A DNA stretch of 64,000 bases from Enoplolaimus lenunculus. Its lineage: Eukaryota; Nematoda; Enoplea; Enoplida; Thoracostomopsidae. The DNA lies in the NCBI GenBank assembly GCA_030248215.1, contig JASANG010000334.1, positions 32,917 through 96,916 of the forward strand, given 5' to 3'. Within the stretch, counting starts at the first letter, position 1. Each line of letters begins with the position of its first letter. A program made the translations under genes and the position numbers. Below the pieces are notes generated by a model. That model saw only the letters and a program-made list of their open reading frames with translations, had not been told where the DNA came from and ran no database searches. Shown piece by piece: positions 53,460 through 63,810 of the stretch.

Positions 53460-53695
53460 GACCCATGTAAAAATCAGGGGCAGAACATTTTTCTGCGGAA
53501 CTGTTAAGCTTTAGACTATTTTTTTGTTTGGCCTAGGTTTAGGCTTAGGAATGTGCTCATTCTTACGCTTAGGCATAAGCTTAGGCTTAGGCTTAGGAAT
53601 ATGCTCATTCTTACGCTTAGGCTCAGGCTAAGGCTTAGGCTTAGGCTTAAGAATATGCTTATAATACTGTTCCGTGCCTGTTCTTTACATTGGCC
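53460..53695 (-). mobile_element. TCE type 1a, right arm
   Basis: Mirror of 40460-40695; same length and cluster layout. Confidence 0.82.
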
Positions 53696-53764
53696 GAAAC
53701 ATTTAATACAAGTCTGTCTAAACGTGTAACCTTTATGCTTCGGGTTCCGGTCGAAGTAAAAATA

Positions 53765-53911
53765 AGAGTGGTGCTATAATTTTAATGATGTCTGGCGCCT
53801 TTCGTCACCGTCCATCACCGTACGACACCGTGTGGTATCGTACGTGAATTGTTCTCGTACGATACAGTATGGTGACGGACGGTGCCGCAACGACAAGTAT
53901 AGCGCCACCCT
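53765..53911. mobile_element. C-element, short copy, right arm
   Basis: AGAGTGGTGCTATAATT to AAGTATAGCGCCACCC. Mirror of 40244-40390. Confidence 0.78.
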
Positions 53912-54264
53912 TATGAATGAAAATGTAAACCGGAAATACACCAAGTTTGACTTACTGATTACTATTTTTATAAGGGTATGCATACTCCTATGTATATGGT
54001 TACTTTACTAATTTAGTACTTAATTATCTATATTATTAAAACTGGAACGCCTTGCATACGTATTTTGGGCAACTTTCCAGCATTACTTTGTTTACTATGT
54101 TTTCTCTTTTCTCACAATAGAAACGTGATTGTTCTGTTGCGAGAAAATACGCTTACAGATTCCTGTAGGTTTGCTCTCTTTTGCGCATTGCATAAAGATG
54201 TCGGATATGCTAAAAATTGACAACTCAAAAATAAAAATGATTAGATGTAACAAATGTAGATGGT

Positions 54265-54623
54265 AGGGTGCAAACGGATAGTAAAAATAACGGAAACGGA
54301 AAACGGATATTGAGGCATAAAAAATTTCAAAGATGTTTTATTTTTCTGCCAACACAATGCAGACGTGCAAATGTTCATCGGGCTTTCTAAAACGTTAAAG
54401 ATAAAATAGCGGATTTATTGAAATTTTTAAGATTTTGGATGAACCGTAATTTTTATATCATTTCGAACAATTGCAGCATATTTGTAATAAAAAATTGCCA
54501 GATATAAACGTGATTTAGAATTAATTTCGAACGTAAAAAACTAATTTCCATTATTTCTATAACGGAAACGTAAACGGACGCCGATGTTTACAGGAAACGG
54601 AAACGAATATCCGATAACACCCT
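54265..54623. mobile_element. AACGGAAACGG-rich element, right arm
   Basis: AGGGTGCAAACGGATA to TATCCGATAACACCCT. Mirror of 39530-39890. Confidence 0.65.
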
Positions 54624-54647
54624 GGTAAGTGGTGACCCTGTTGTTGA

Positions 54648-54860
54648 TATTCTCAAATGTGTATAGCACCTATTACCAGTTAGTGATAAGTTTTCAAACG
54701 CACGAACTGTTGCAGTTGCAGAGTTTCAAATTTTGCATAGAAATAGAGTAAATCAAATTTGATAATTGCGATGAATTGTTGATCTCTTTGTTCCGAAATT
54801 TGACAGTTCCAAGACCTATCACCAACTGTTAATAAGTGCTACACACATTTGAGAATGCGA
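54648..54860. mobile_element. F-element, right arm
   Basis: ATTCTCAAATGTGTATAGCAC to GTGCTACACACATTTGAGAAT; both arms are well kept. Another copy follows at about 54873-55080 with decayed ends. Confidence 0.65.
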
Positions 54861-55387
54861 TCATATGGTTTATATTCCCTAATATGTGTATCACCTGTCA
54901 CCAGTTCGCGATAAGTTTTGTAACCTTCAAACAAGGAAATGATTAGCTTAGTACTTTAGTACGATTTTGCATTTGATTTGCTCTACTTCTGTGCCAATTC
55001 TGAGATCCACAATTGCAGAAACTCATTAGTTTGCTAACGCTAAACTGGTGGTAGATGCAATATGCATTTAAGAATATACACCAAGATACGAGTATGCAAC
55101 TTACCAAATTTCGTATACCACAACGTAGTTCCAAAACACAGCATTTTTGCCTCATTTCACCACATTCATGGTCTGGCGGATGTTTTAATGTAAAACATTA
55201 ATTACAGAATTTGGTAAACAATTTTCTTTATCGATCCATAATATTAAAGTTGGAACGCCGAAAATACGTATTTTGGACATCGGTCCAGCAATTGTTAGTG
55301 TGGTTTAACTTCGTCTATATTTGTATGGAACGTAACCCCTCTTGTTGCAATCATAAATTCAACTTGCGTATTCCCTCTTTCCGCATG

Positions 55388-55927
55388 AGGGTTGCGCTAT
55401 ACATTTTTTTACGCTCGGTACCGTCCGGCGCCGTCAGTCATCCGTAAGGCGTCGTCCGTCACCGTCCGGTATCGTACGCAAATAACTCACGTACCATAAC
55501 GTATGATGACGGACGGTGACGGCCGGTGCTGTACAGGTGACGGACGGTGACGGACGGCGCTGTAAAGGTGACGGACGGTGACGGACGGCGCTGTACAGGT
55601 GACGGACGGTGACGTACGGCGCTGTAAAGGTGACGGACGGTGACGGACGGAGCTGTACAGGTGACGGACGGTGACGGACGGCGCTGTACAGGTGACGGAC
55701 GGTGACGGACGGCGCTGTACAGGTGACGGACGGTGACGGACGGCGCTGTAAAGGTGACGGACGGTGACGGACGGCGCTGTACAGGTGACGGACGGTGACG
55801 GACGGCGCTGTACAGGTGACGGACGGTGACGGACGGCACTGTACAGGTGACAGACGGTGACGGACGAAGATGTACGGGTGACACACGGTGATGGGACGGC
55901 GCCGGACGTCAAGTATAGCGCAATCCT
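55388..55927. mobile_element. C-element expanded by a 31-bp tandem array, right arm
   Basis: AGGGTTGCGCTATAC at the left and GTATAGCGCAATCCT at the right enclose about ten copies (about 55536-55860) of a 31-bp unit, GGTGACGGAC twice plus GGCGCTGTACA. Variants (CTGTAAA for CTGTACA, GGAGCTG, GGCACTG) mark individual units. Confidence 0.88.
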
Positions 55928-57333
55928 AACACCAAGCTGAAAATAAAGCGAAAAGTTAAAGAAATAAACGATTTTCACTATTAACGATACCACCTATTTG
56001 TTCAGTAGAACGAAAAAAGCTAATAAAATGTAACGGAATTTCCAGAGAGTGTTCACAGCTTAACCCGTAGGTCTCAAATGTGTGTAGCGCCTATTACCAG
56101 TTGGTGATAGGTCTTGTTACTTGCGAACCAGGACATGCTGAGGTTTGAAATTGAGCACATTTATTGCATTCGATTTACTCTACTTCTGGGCTAATTTTGA
56201 GATCTGCAATTGCTGCAGTTCGTTTAGTTTGATAAACTATGACTTACTGGTGATATGTGCTATATGCATGTCAACATATGAGCACTTTGTCTCATATTCT
56301 CAAATGTGTACAGCAACTATCATCAGTATAGTAACAGGTTATCAAACTCATAAACTATTGCTGTTGAACTCAAAATTGGTACACGAATACAGCAAATCAT
56401 GTGCTAAAATGAGCTGAATTTTGAGCCTCAGCCTTCACTGTTTCATGGACCTCTCACTAACTGGTAATAGGGGCTACTCATATTTGAGAATACGAGCCCT
56501 TGTATTAATTAACTAAAACAAGAGTAGATCATGACAACAGTGTGCAATTCTTGGCATCCCGCATGGTACAAAATGTACCACCGGGTGTTGCGTTTGTGGC
56601 CGACCTTCCGATGTTTAGACGGGTCGCTATCACATAAATGGCACCAAATTCAACTATAACGGGAGCATGTTTGATGCCGCATACATAAAGTACCATGGTT
56701 CGCACCCGTTGTACCCCTCTGTAAATAAAGGTAACAAGGCAAAAACGCAACGTGTGCCGGGTTCATCCTTTTCTACACCGAATGTACCCAGTTGCACAGT
56801 CTTGTAAAAAGAGTAATTTATTGACTCTTGATTAAAGTCACAAAAATCGCAACAATTTTATGCATAAAAATAAAACGAAGTAAACAATTAATATCAAATT
56901 TCTTAAAAATTCGCTGACAATTAATATCAAACTTGCCAAAAATTCGCTTCCAATTAATTTCAAATTTGCCAAAAATTCGATGACCATATAGCGAAACTCG
57001 ATAAACCAAGACGAAACGCCAGCATCAAAAAAATATTTTAATTTCTTTTAAATCTTTTGCTCGAAAAAAACTGTCTTTAGAGCAAATTTTAAAATTCATT
57101 TTAACTTCAACTTCTTTTACCTCGATCTTGTTTCGCCCAATTTGACACACTTTCTCATCTTCGTACATCCTACGTCATTGACTGATATCGACTGGCAAGT
57201 GATATCCGATAAACTAATTAAACATTAATACGGGCAAAAAAATAAGGTTTGCCGACGAAAACTGGTTGATAACCTGATAACGAAAAACTCGCGATCAAAG
57301 CGATCTCAATGATAGAAGCAAAAAGTATAGTAG
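55928..57333. other. Intergenic DNA with F-elements, right arm
   Basis: Mirror of 37135-38536: F-elements at about 56073-56285 and 56292-56498, the 73-codon frame at 56529-56750 (minus), and the three-copy 36-bp repeat at about 56885-56990. No recognised gene. Confidence 0.5.
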
Positions 57334-57347
57334 ACTGTAAAAAATGG
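57334..57347. mobile_element. Remnant end of a deleted foldback, right arm
   Basis: ACTGTAAAAAATGG equals the terminus of the left-arm element 36922-37134. It joins sequence that corresponds to left position 36701. Confidence 0.75.
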
Positions 57348-58592
57348 TCCATTGAAACATACTCACTGGGTTTACAACTTTTTCGTCACATTTGCTCGCG
57401 ACAGTTTGTATCGGCAACACTGCCACTCTGTGGCGGATCGAGAAATTTCTGACGAGACACGAACGATATTTGTTGAGTGCTTTTTTTAAAAACTCTGCTT
57501 ACGTTAGTAAATTGTTTGACACCTAAAATTAAAATGTCTATAAAACTAAAGAAAATGTACTGTTTTTTACGGGGGGGGGGGGGTGGTGGATAAAAGGTTA
57601 TCAGGTATGGCGTTTTATTGCCCTACTCAAATTGCCCCCTGAAGAAAAACGGGGACACGCCAATAAAATTACATTTGTTTTCACTTGAAGCGTTCTGTAA
57701 TTGACACCACAAGTAGGTCAAACTTTGTCAAATTTTCTAAAATTACTTTTATAATAAATGGTTTTAGGGAATTTTTAATTAATACTAAAATATACTAATA
57801 GTGACATCAGCTATTGAACTACGACTGTATGCAATAAGTACGTTGAGATATAACTTGGGGGGATATACCGGGGCATATCCCTTCAAAATTGGTTATAAAA
57901 AGCTTAACAATTGTCCCTATTAATCGGTTGGTTAACCAGGAAAGGTCAGAAATTTTTTTCCGAATACAACGGTTTCGTAAAAAAACAAGCCTTTTTGGTC
58001 CCGAAATAAAATCTTGGTTACGCTCCTGATTATAGACATATTAATATTTTGACAGACATAGACTGTGTCACACCAGCCAATGAATATTGCAATAAAAATT
58101 AATTTTCTAGTTAAATGCAAAATGTTTGTCAAAATGTAATATTAAATTTTAGGCAAAAAATTTTTTTTGTATCGTTTATCCAGCGGTAGTAACGGTTGTT
58201 TGCTTTGATGCCGAGTTCAAACGAATTTTTAATTACAACGCCAGTGACTTTGCAGTTCCGTCATGTGATTTTGAATTTAAGAGTCAGCCAAGTATAAAAC
58301 GTGAGATTTTGAGCGATTTTTGCCAGAATTGTGTTGTTAATTTTGTTGCAAAAGTTGCATTTTCTGCATACAATTGGCAATTCAGCTTTCATAGTGTATT
58401 TATTGATGCAAATGTTGCATTTATACATGCAGTTAGCAATTTAGCTTTCGTAGTGTATTTTTTATTGCAAATATTGCATTTCGGCATGCAGTTGGCAACT
58501 CAGCTTGAATAGTGTATTTGTCTTAATATTTCTGAATATTGTTTTAGGAACATTTTTGTTTTAAAACATTTAATATTGCAATATTAGCATAA
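57348..58592. other. Collagen A upstream region, right arm
   Basis: Mirror of about 35463-36701. It has a G-run at 57571-57582 and the minus-arm counterpart of the TTGGCAA/TTGCATTT repeat (58309-58512). TATAAAA at 58293-58299 is a distant promoter candidate for collagen A. Confidence 0.45.
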
Positions 58593-58667
58593 GGCTTACA
58601 GAGCGGACATCGAACTTCTAGCCTGCGAATCCTTAAGCGAAAGCTCTACCACTGCACCATGTAGCCC
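58593..58667 (-). pseudogene. tRNA-like sequence, right arm
   Basis: Mirror of 35388-35462 with a changed T-arm base (GTTCGATGTCC) and a GAGCTTTCGC change. Divergence in a would-be functional arm argues against an active tRNA gene. Confidence 0.4.
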
Positions 58668-58748
58668 ACTTCTTCAACTACTTTTATCGTAGACCATATG
58701 TATCGCTCGTATGCTGCCAGCTAGCATACATACAGTTTATTGAGCTGT

Positions 58749-58945
58749 ATTGCATGTGCACATAACGGACAAGCATGTCTCGCATACTTACACACAGAAT
58801 CCTTTTAATGCAATCCTTAGGATTTTCATTCACAACAATTCAATGCGCTGTACAATGCGCTGTATTGCATGTGCACATAACGGACAAGCATGTCTCACAT
58901 ACTTACACACAGAATCCTTTTAATGCAATCGGTAGGATTTTCATC
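58749..58945. repeat. Tandem duplication specific to the right arm
   Basis: GCATGTGCACATAACGGAC through TTTTAATGCAATC occurs at about 58753-58817 and 58867-58931, separated by a short AATGCGCTGTAC doublet. The left arm has one copy (about 35243-35310). Confidence 0.75.
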
Positions 58946-59043
58946 CACAGAGGACGAGACGTCCCAACGACGGCGTCTCGTCCCTGTACAGTTGTAAGGC
59001 TCTGTAAATCCGCGTTATAATTATATTTATTGGGTTCTATTTT

Positions 59044-59045
59044 AG
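59044..59045 (+). promoter_or_regulatory. Candidate trans-splice acceptor, collagen A (right)
   Basis: TTCTATTTTAG, 19 bp before the ATG at 59065. Confidence 0.35.
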
Positions 59046-59064
59046 CGTTTAAAATACAACAATA

Positions 59065-62018
59065 ATGTCCGTACATATTGCTGCCGGGGCCGCGGCCCTA
59101 TTGAGTGTTGGAGCACTGCTGGCGTGCATGATTGCGTTGCCGATGACGTACAATCGAGTATCGAATATTCGTGGAGATTTGTACCGGGGAATGGCTACTT
59201 TTAGGGTAAGCAATCCTTAAGCTGGATTCGTTGAAGTTGATCCTTGAATTGAATTTATGGGTCTTCCAAAGTCTGCACGATTTGTATGCCATCAATGCCC
59301 ACGGAAGCGCTCCCAAACTCCGCAATTGGGGCTACGATTCGTGGGGGGTACCATCTTCTCGGGTCATGTGAAGAACAGGGCCGGAACAGTAATATAAGCA
59401 TATCCCTAAGGCTAAGCCTAAGCGAGAGGATGAGCCTATTCCTAAGCCTAAGCCTAAGCAAAAAAAGTTAGTCTAAAGCTTAAACTGACTCTATTACAGA
59501 CCCGCCAGGAACCGTTCCGGCCCTGTTCTATACATGGGCCATCTTCTATATATCTATCTAAATTTGACCCTTATAACTAATATCCTGCTAATTTTGAATT
59601 ATAAGCGCAACTGGAAGTAGTATTAATATTAAATATTTCGATTTAGAATAGTTCTATTGTTTTAGGTTCTATCGGACGAAGCATGGAAAGAAGTTATTGT
59701 GATGCGACAGGGACGAAACACTGGCCGAACTGCCCGTCAAGCACTGCCTTGCCGTAAGTTCGTTTTGATATACGGGTGAGTCCAAGGCAGGGCCACCTAA
59801 AACAGGCTCTCTGAGCACGAATCAATACCGAAATTCTGTGTTAAGATTTAGTACTAAAATTGCGTTTGGCTTCTTGTTCGCTTCGCTTTCGAGCTTTTAT
59901 ATACGTGACAAAAATCTAGATTTGTCATTGCTTATATATGTCCATTATTGAAATATACTGAGGGATTTGAGCCTGTATTCTCAAATGTGTGTAGGACCTA
60001 TTACCAGTTAGTGATAGGTCTTGTAACTTTGGAACCGGCGTATGGTGATATTTGAAATCCAGAACATTTATTACATTCGATTTACTCTACTACTAAAAAA
60101 TTTTTTGAGATCTTCAATTGCAGCAGTTCGTTAGCTTGAAAAGCTATTACTAATTGGTGATTATTTCAAACTTAGGTTACGTGTTATCTTTGCTATTCAA
60201 CCTCGATTGTTACAGGACGACACAGATGTAATATTTTTCAACGAAAAATATAATGATATTTTCTGCATTCAAGTTGAGATTGAAATTCAAATTCAAATTG
60301 AATTTTGTAATATTTTTCAACGAAAGATACAGTGATATTTTGCTGCATTCAAGTTGACATTGAAATTGAAATTCACATTGAATTTTAAAGAACCTTGCAA
60401 AACAAGTATAAATGTGATACAAATTGCTGGGAAATGTTCGCTTTTCGCTTATATGGAAACTATTTTTTACGTTGAGCAGTTTTCACCAATGACTTATCTC
60501 GTTCGCAATTCGATTTCATCAAATTGTTGTTAGCAGAATAAAATGCGATAAACTGAGAAATTGAAAAATGCCTCATGCCAGAGGACAAAAGGTAATCTGT
60601 ATCCGTGTCCGGTTACGGCTGAAAATCGGCATCCGGTTCTTGTATTATTTACCGTAGGTTGTAATCTAGGTCTAGTGTATATACGTTTTAATTAATAGTT
60701 TTTACAGTAAAAACGATTTTTATCTCTTCAGGATGCGACACATTCAACGCATGCCCACCCGGTCCAGCTGGTGAGCCTGGTTTGCCAGGCGATGACGGCG
60801 TTCCTGGCCAAGATGGCGGCCGTGGTGAACCTGGCAAAGCCGGCGTTGCAATTCCGTACGAACCACCGGTCGGTCCAGAATGCCGACCATGCCCGAACGG
60901 CCCACCTGGCCCGCCAGGACCTCCAGGTCCGCCTGGTCCTCCTGGTCCTCCCGGCGGCCCAGGCAATCGTACTCCGGACGGCAATCCTGGCCGACCAGGA
61001 CCACCTGGACCGCCAGGGCCTCCTGGTAGCCCTGGTGCTCCAGGTAAACCTGGTAATCCTGGAGGCGCTGGTCGACCTGGCGTACGTGGAACAAAAGGAC
61101 CTTCTGGAAGACCTGGTAAGTCACTATTTTATAGAGTAATTGCAGTCTTTTCATTATTGAGTAATCAAATGCGCTGTGTTTTGCCATTGTGAACGGGAAT
61201 CATACAATGAAAGATTTTTGGAGATATCTGATCCGTATCGAAATTTTTGAACGGACAAAAAACAACTTAAAAGGGGTCACAATAACCGAATGGACGCTAA
61301 AAGTAACAAAAATATTGTTTTTATACATCAACTTATACTCTCTCGACCTGATATTCTTGCTACGCTCATTATTGTCAAACATAGTTGCAATTTTCCTGAT
61401 TTTAAGGCACATGTTACTTTTAGGGCCGTTCCGGTTTCTGGTGGGTGTGTCAAAAGAGTAGGCTTACATGCTAGACTACATTTTTTAGCTTAGGCTTAGG
61501 TTTAGGTTTAGGAACACAATTTTACAACGGTTAGGTTTAGGCTTAGGCTTAGAAACACGATTTGGCCACACTTAGGCTTAGGAACACAATTTTGCAACGC
61601 TTAGGCTTAAACTTAGGCTTACGAATACGCTTAATCTACTGTTACGGCCCTAAAAGTAACATTGGCCGCTTTCAGTATGAATTTATGTTTTTCGAAGTAA
61701 TAATTAAATTAAGCAATTTGCACTGTTGTAATATTTTCAAAAAAGTTCGCATTTCAAGTAGACAGTTTCTAAACTGCTTGTGATGTTTCAGGACCTCCTG
61801 GACCACGTGGTCCGCCAGGCCCGGCAGGCAACCCTGGCGGCCAAGGCAATCCAGGAAACCGAGGACCGCCTGGACCTCCAGGCCAGCCTGGCAGCCCTGG
61901 TGAAGACGGCACTCCGGGCAACCCAGGTCCACAAGGTCCACCTGGTCCACCTGGCAAAGACGCACAATACTGTCCTTGTCCGCGACGAAGCAACTTGAAG
62001 AAAGCTAAGAAAGCTTAA
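59065..62018 (+). CDS. Cuticle collagen A, right-arm copy
   Basis: Exons 59065-59205, 59666-59753, 60732-61115 and 61792-62018 give 279 uninterrupted residues. The N-terminal anchor, RTAR processing site, [19 protein letters not shown] and [19 protein letters not shown] tail are as in the left copy. Intron lengths are 460, 978 and 676 bp, each carrying at least one inserted element or remnant. Exon 1 is nearly identical at nucleotide level to exon 1 of collagen B over about 110 bp, though exon 2 of the two genes differs at many silent sites. I saw only silent differences from the left copy in the stretches compared. It follows collagen B in the same orientation, so the pair is a tandem array within each arm. 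No close AATAAA was found after the stop. Confidence 0.93.
59361..59540 (+). mobile_element. TCE type 1b in intron 1 of collagen A (right)
   Basis: GGGTCATGTGAAGAACAGGG to GGCCCTGTTCTATACATGGGCC; two GCCTAA clusters. Confidence 0.8.
59979..60175. mobile_element. F-element in intron 2 of collagen A (right)
   Basis: ATTCTCAAATGTGTGTAGGAC at the left; the right arm is worn. Mirror of 33955-34153. Confidence 0.6.
60228..60405. repeat. Tandem duplication in intron 2 of collagen A (right only)
   Basis: A unit of about 85 bp (GTAATATTTTTCAACGAAA to ATTGAATTTT) occurs twice. The left-arm intron has one copy near 33818-33895. Confidence 0.75.
61405..61667 (-). mobile_element. TCE type 2 in intron 3 of collagen A (right)
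   Basis: GGCACATGTTACTTTTAGGG to GGCCCTAAAAGTAACATTGGCC. Mirror of 32538-32799. Confidence 0.85.
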
Positions 62019-62321
62019 GCTGTGATCGATTCGAACAACTTCCATACGAACTAAAACATATACAAATGGTCACCGATTGGACAAGAAGCCAACACCTTTC
62101 ACAGTGAAATGAATACTGAACTCAAAAATTTCGTAAAAAATGTTGAATTTGAGTTAATTTTTTCCTAATTTGTACCTACAACAACACACGAAATAAGTGA
62201 TTGTGTATTTTTAGAAATAAGATAAGCTAAAATCACAAATGGTAACAGTGTTTAGCTGAATTCTTACTGGTTTAAGCTTTTAAAACTACGCTCAGAAGCT
62301 AAAAATACACAATTTCGCTGT

Positions 62322-62573
62322 ACACTGCCCATTTTGAAGTTTAATCAACTCAGAGAAAAAAATTAGTTATTTTTGGCTGTTTCTGAGTCAATAACAGTAA
62401 ACATTAACTCACTCTGAGCTTATTTAATTCTTAGCGAGTTCGTTAGTTAACTCAGAATGAGTTTAATCAATTCAGAGTTCTGATTGTGAAATACCTAATT
62501 TTCACAGGTCAGACCCCTGACTAGATTGAACTCATTCTGAGTTGAAATCGACTCACTGAAATTTACAGTGTAT
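62322..62573. mobile_element. B-element, right arm
   Basis: Mirror of 31634-31884, ending CACTGAAATTTACAGTG. Confidence 0.7.
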
Positions 62574-62683
62574 TTGGCGTTGTTGTCGCGTTAAATATAT
62601 CGTTTATACGTCCAAAATTATAAGGTGCAAGTTGAAATAAAGCTGAAAGAAATGTATGTTCGTTGTGTTGAATCTCTACACAC

Positions 62684-62935
62684 ACTCTAAATTCCAGTGA
62701 CTTTATAAATCAACGCAGACGAAAAGTTAGTTATTTCTGAGTTAACAACAATAAACTTTAACTTACTCTGAGTTGAGTTGATTCACTCTATTAGTCATGT
62801 TGTCTCCGGGGGAGTTGATGAATTAAATTAGAATGAGTCGAATAAACTCACGATTGTGAGTTCTGATAGTACGAACTCAGGTTGAGTGATTCAACTTATT
62901 CTGAGTTAAAATCAACTCACTGGAAGTCACAGTGC
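62684..62935. mobile_element. B-element, right arm, outer
   Basis: Mirror of 31273-31526, ending CACTGGAAGTCACAGTG. Confidence 0.7.
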
Positions 62936-63306
62936 ACACATCTTAGAGCTCGATGTATAAGAGTCAAAATAGTTGAAGAAGCTCGCGAGCGAAGATGGTA
63001 ATATAAAATTTTGGTTTTGGTACCTGTCCAGGGGGTAACGTTCGCGATTGGCCCCTTGCATTTTTCAGTGCAGAGAAGGTAATCCCATGTACAATATACA
63101 GGTCCGGAGCAGTCACACCCATACCACTCCCTTTAACGAGCCCTGACCCCTAAGAGGTGACCACCCTAATCGGTTGAAAAAATATTGCCGAAATTTTAAA
63201 ATGCATCTGGGACTTATCGCTCGCGAGTTTGTGGGTAGCCCCCACCCGTGTCTGCTCCGGCACTGTCAATGTAAACTTACACCTGTGTTATGGATGTATA
63301 TATTAT

Positions 63307-63451
63307 GACCAATTTATGGAACAGGGCTGTAACAGTAGCATAGGCGTATTGCTAAATGTAAGCCTAAGCAAAAAAATTTAGTCTAAACTTAAAGCTCACT
63401 CTATTGCAGTCCCACAGAAAAACGTTTGTCCCCCTAATCTTACCATGGGCC
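63307..63451 (+). mobile_element. TCE type 1, minimal core, right arm
   Basis: Mirror of 30763-30906; one GCCTAA unit. Confidence 0.68.
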
Positions 63452-63810
63452 TGATCGATATTTTCCGTTTTATGGATCAAAAAAGTGCTGAAAAACACCA
63501 TCTTTTCATATTTTTCTGTTTTTTATAGCATCAGCTCTCTGTGAACCCGAAGGATTAATATTTCATTTTGCTTGCATTTTGAATTTCATAAATCAGCAGA
63601 CATTTTGTGGCATACCAACATTTTTCAATATTTCAAATTTAGTTCATATGCACGATGAAAGCAAACTTAACTGTAACCATACGGCGTGGGGGTTCGAGAG
63701 TGTCAAACCCCACCAACCCCCGCGAAGCTCTCTATGAGTATTTCGTATAAACTGGCTTTCAGATACTTTCCCATGTTTCCACTTAAGAAATAATCGATAG
63801 AGATTTTTTC

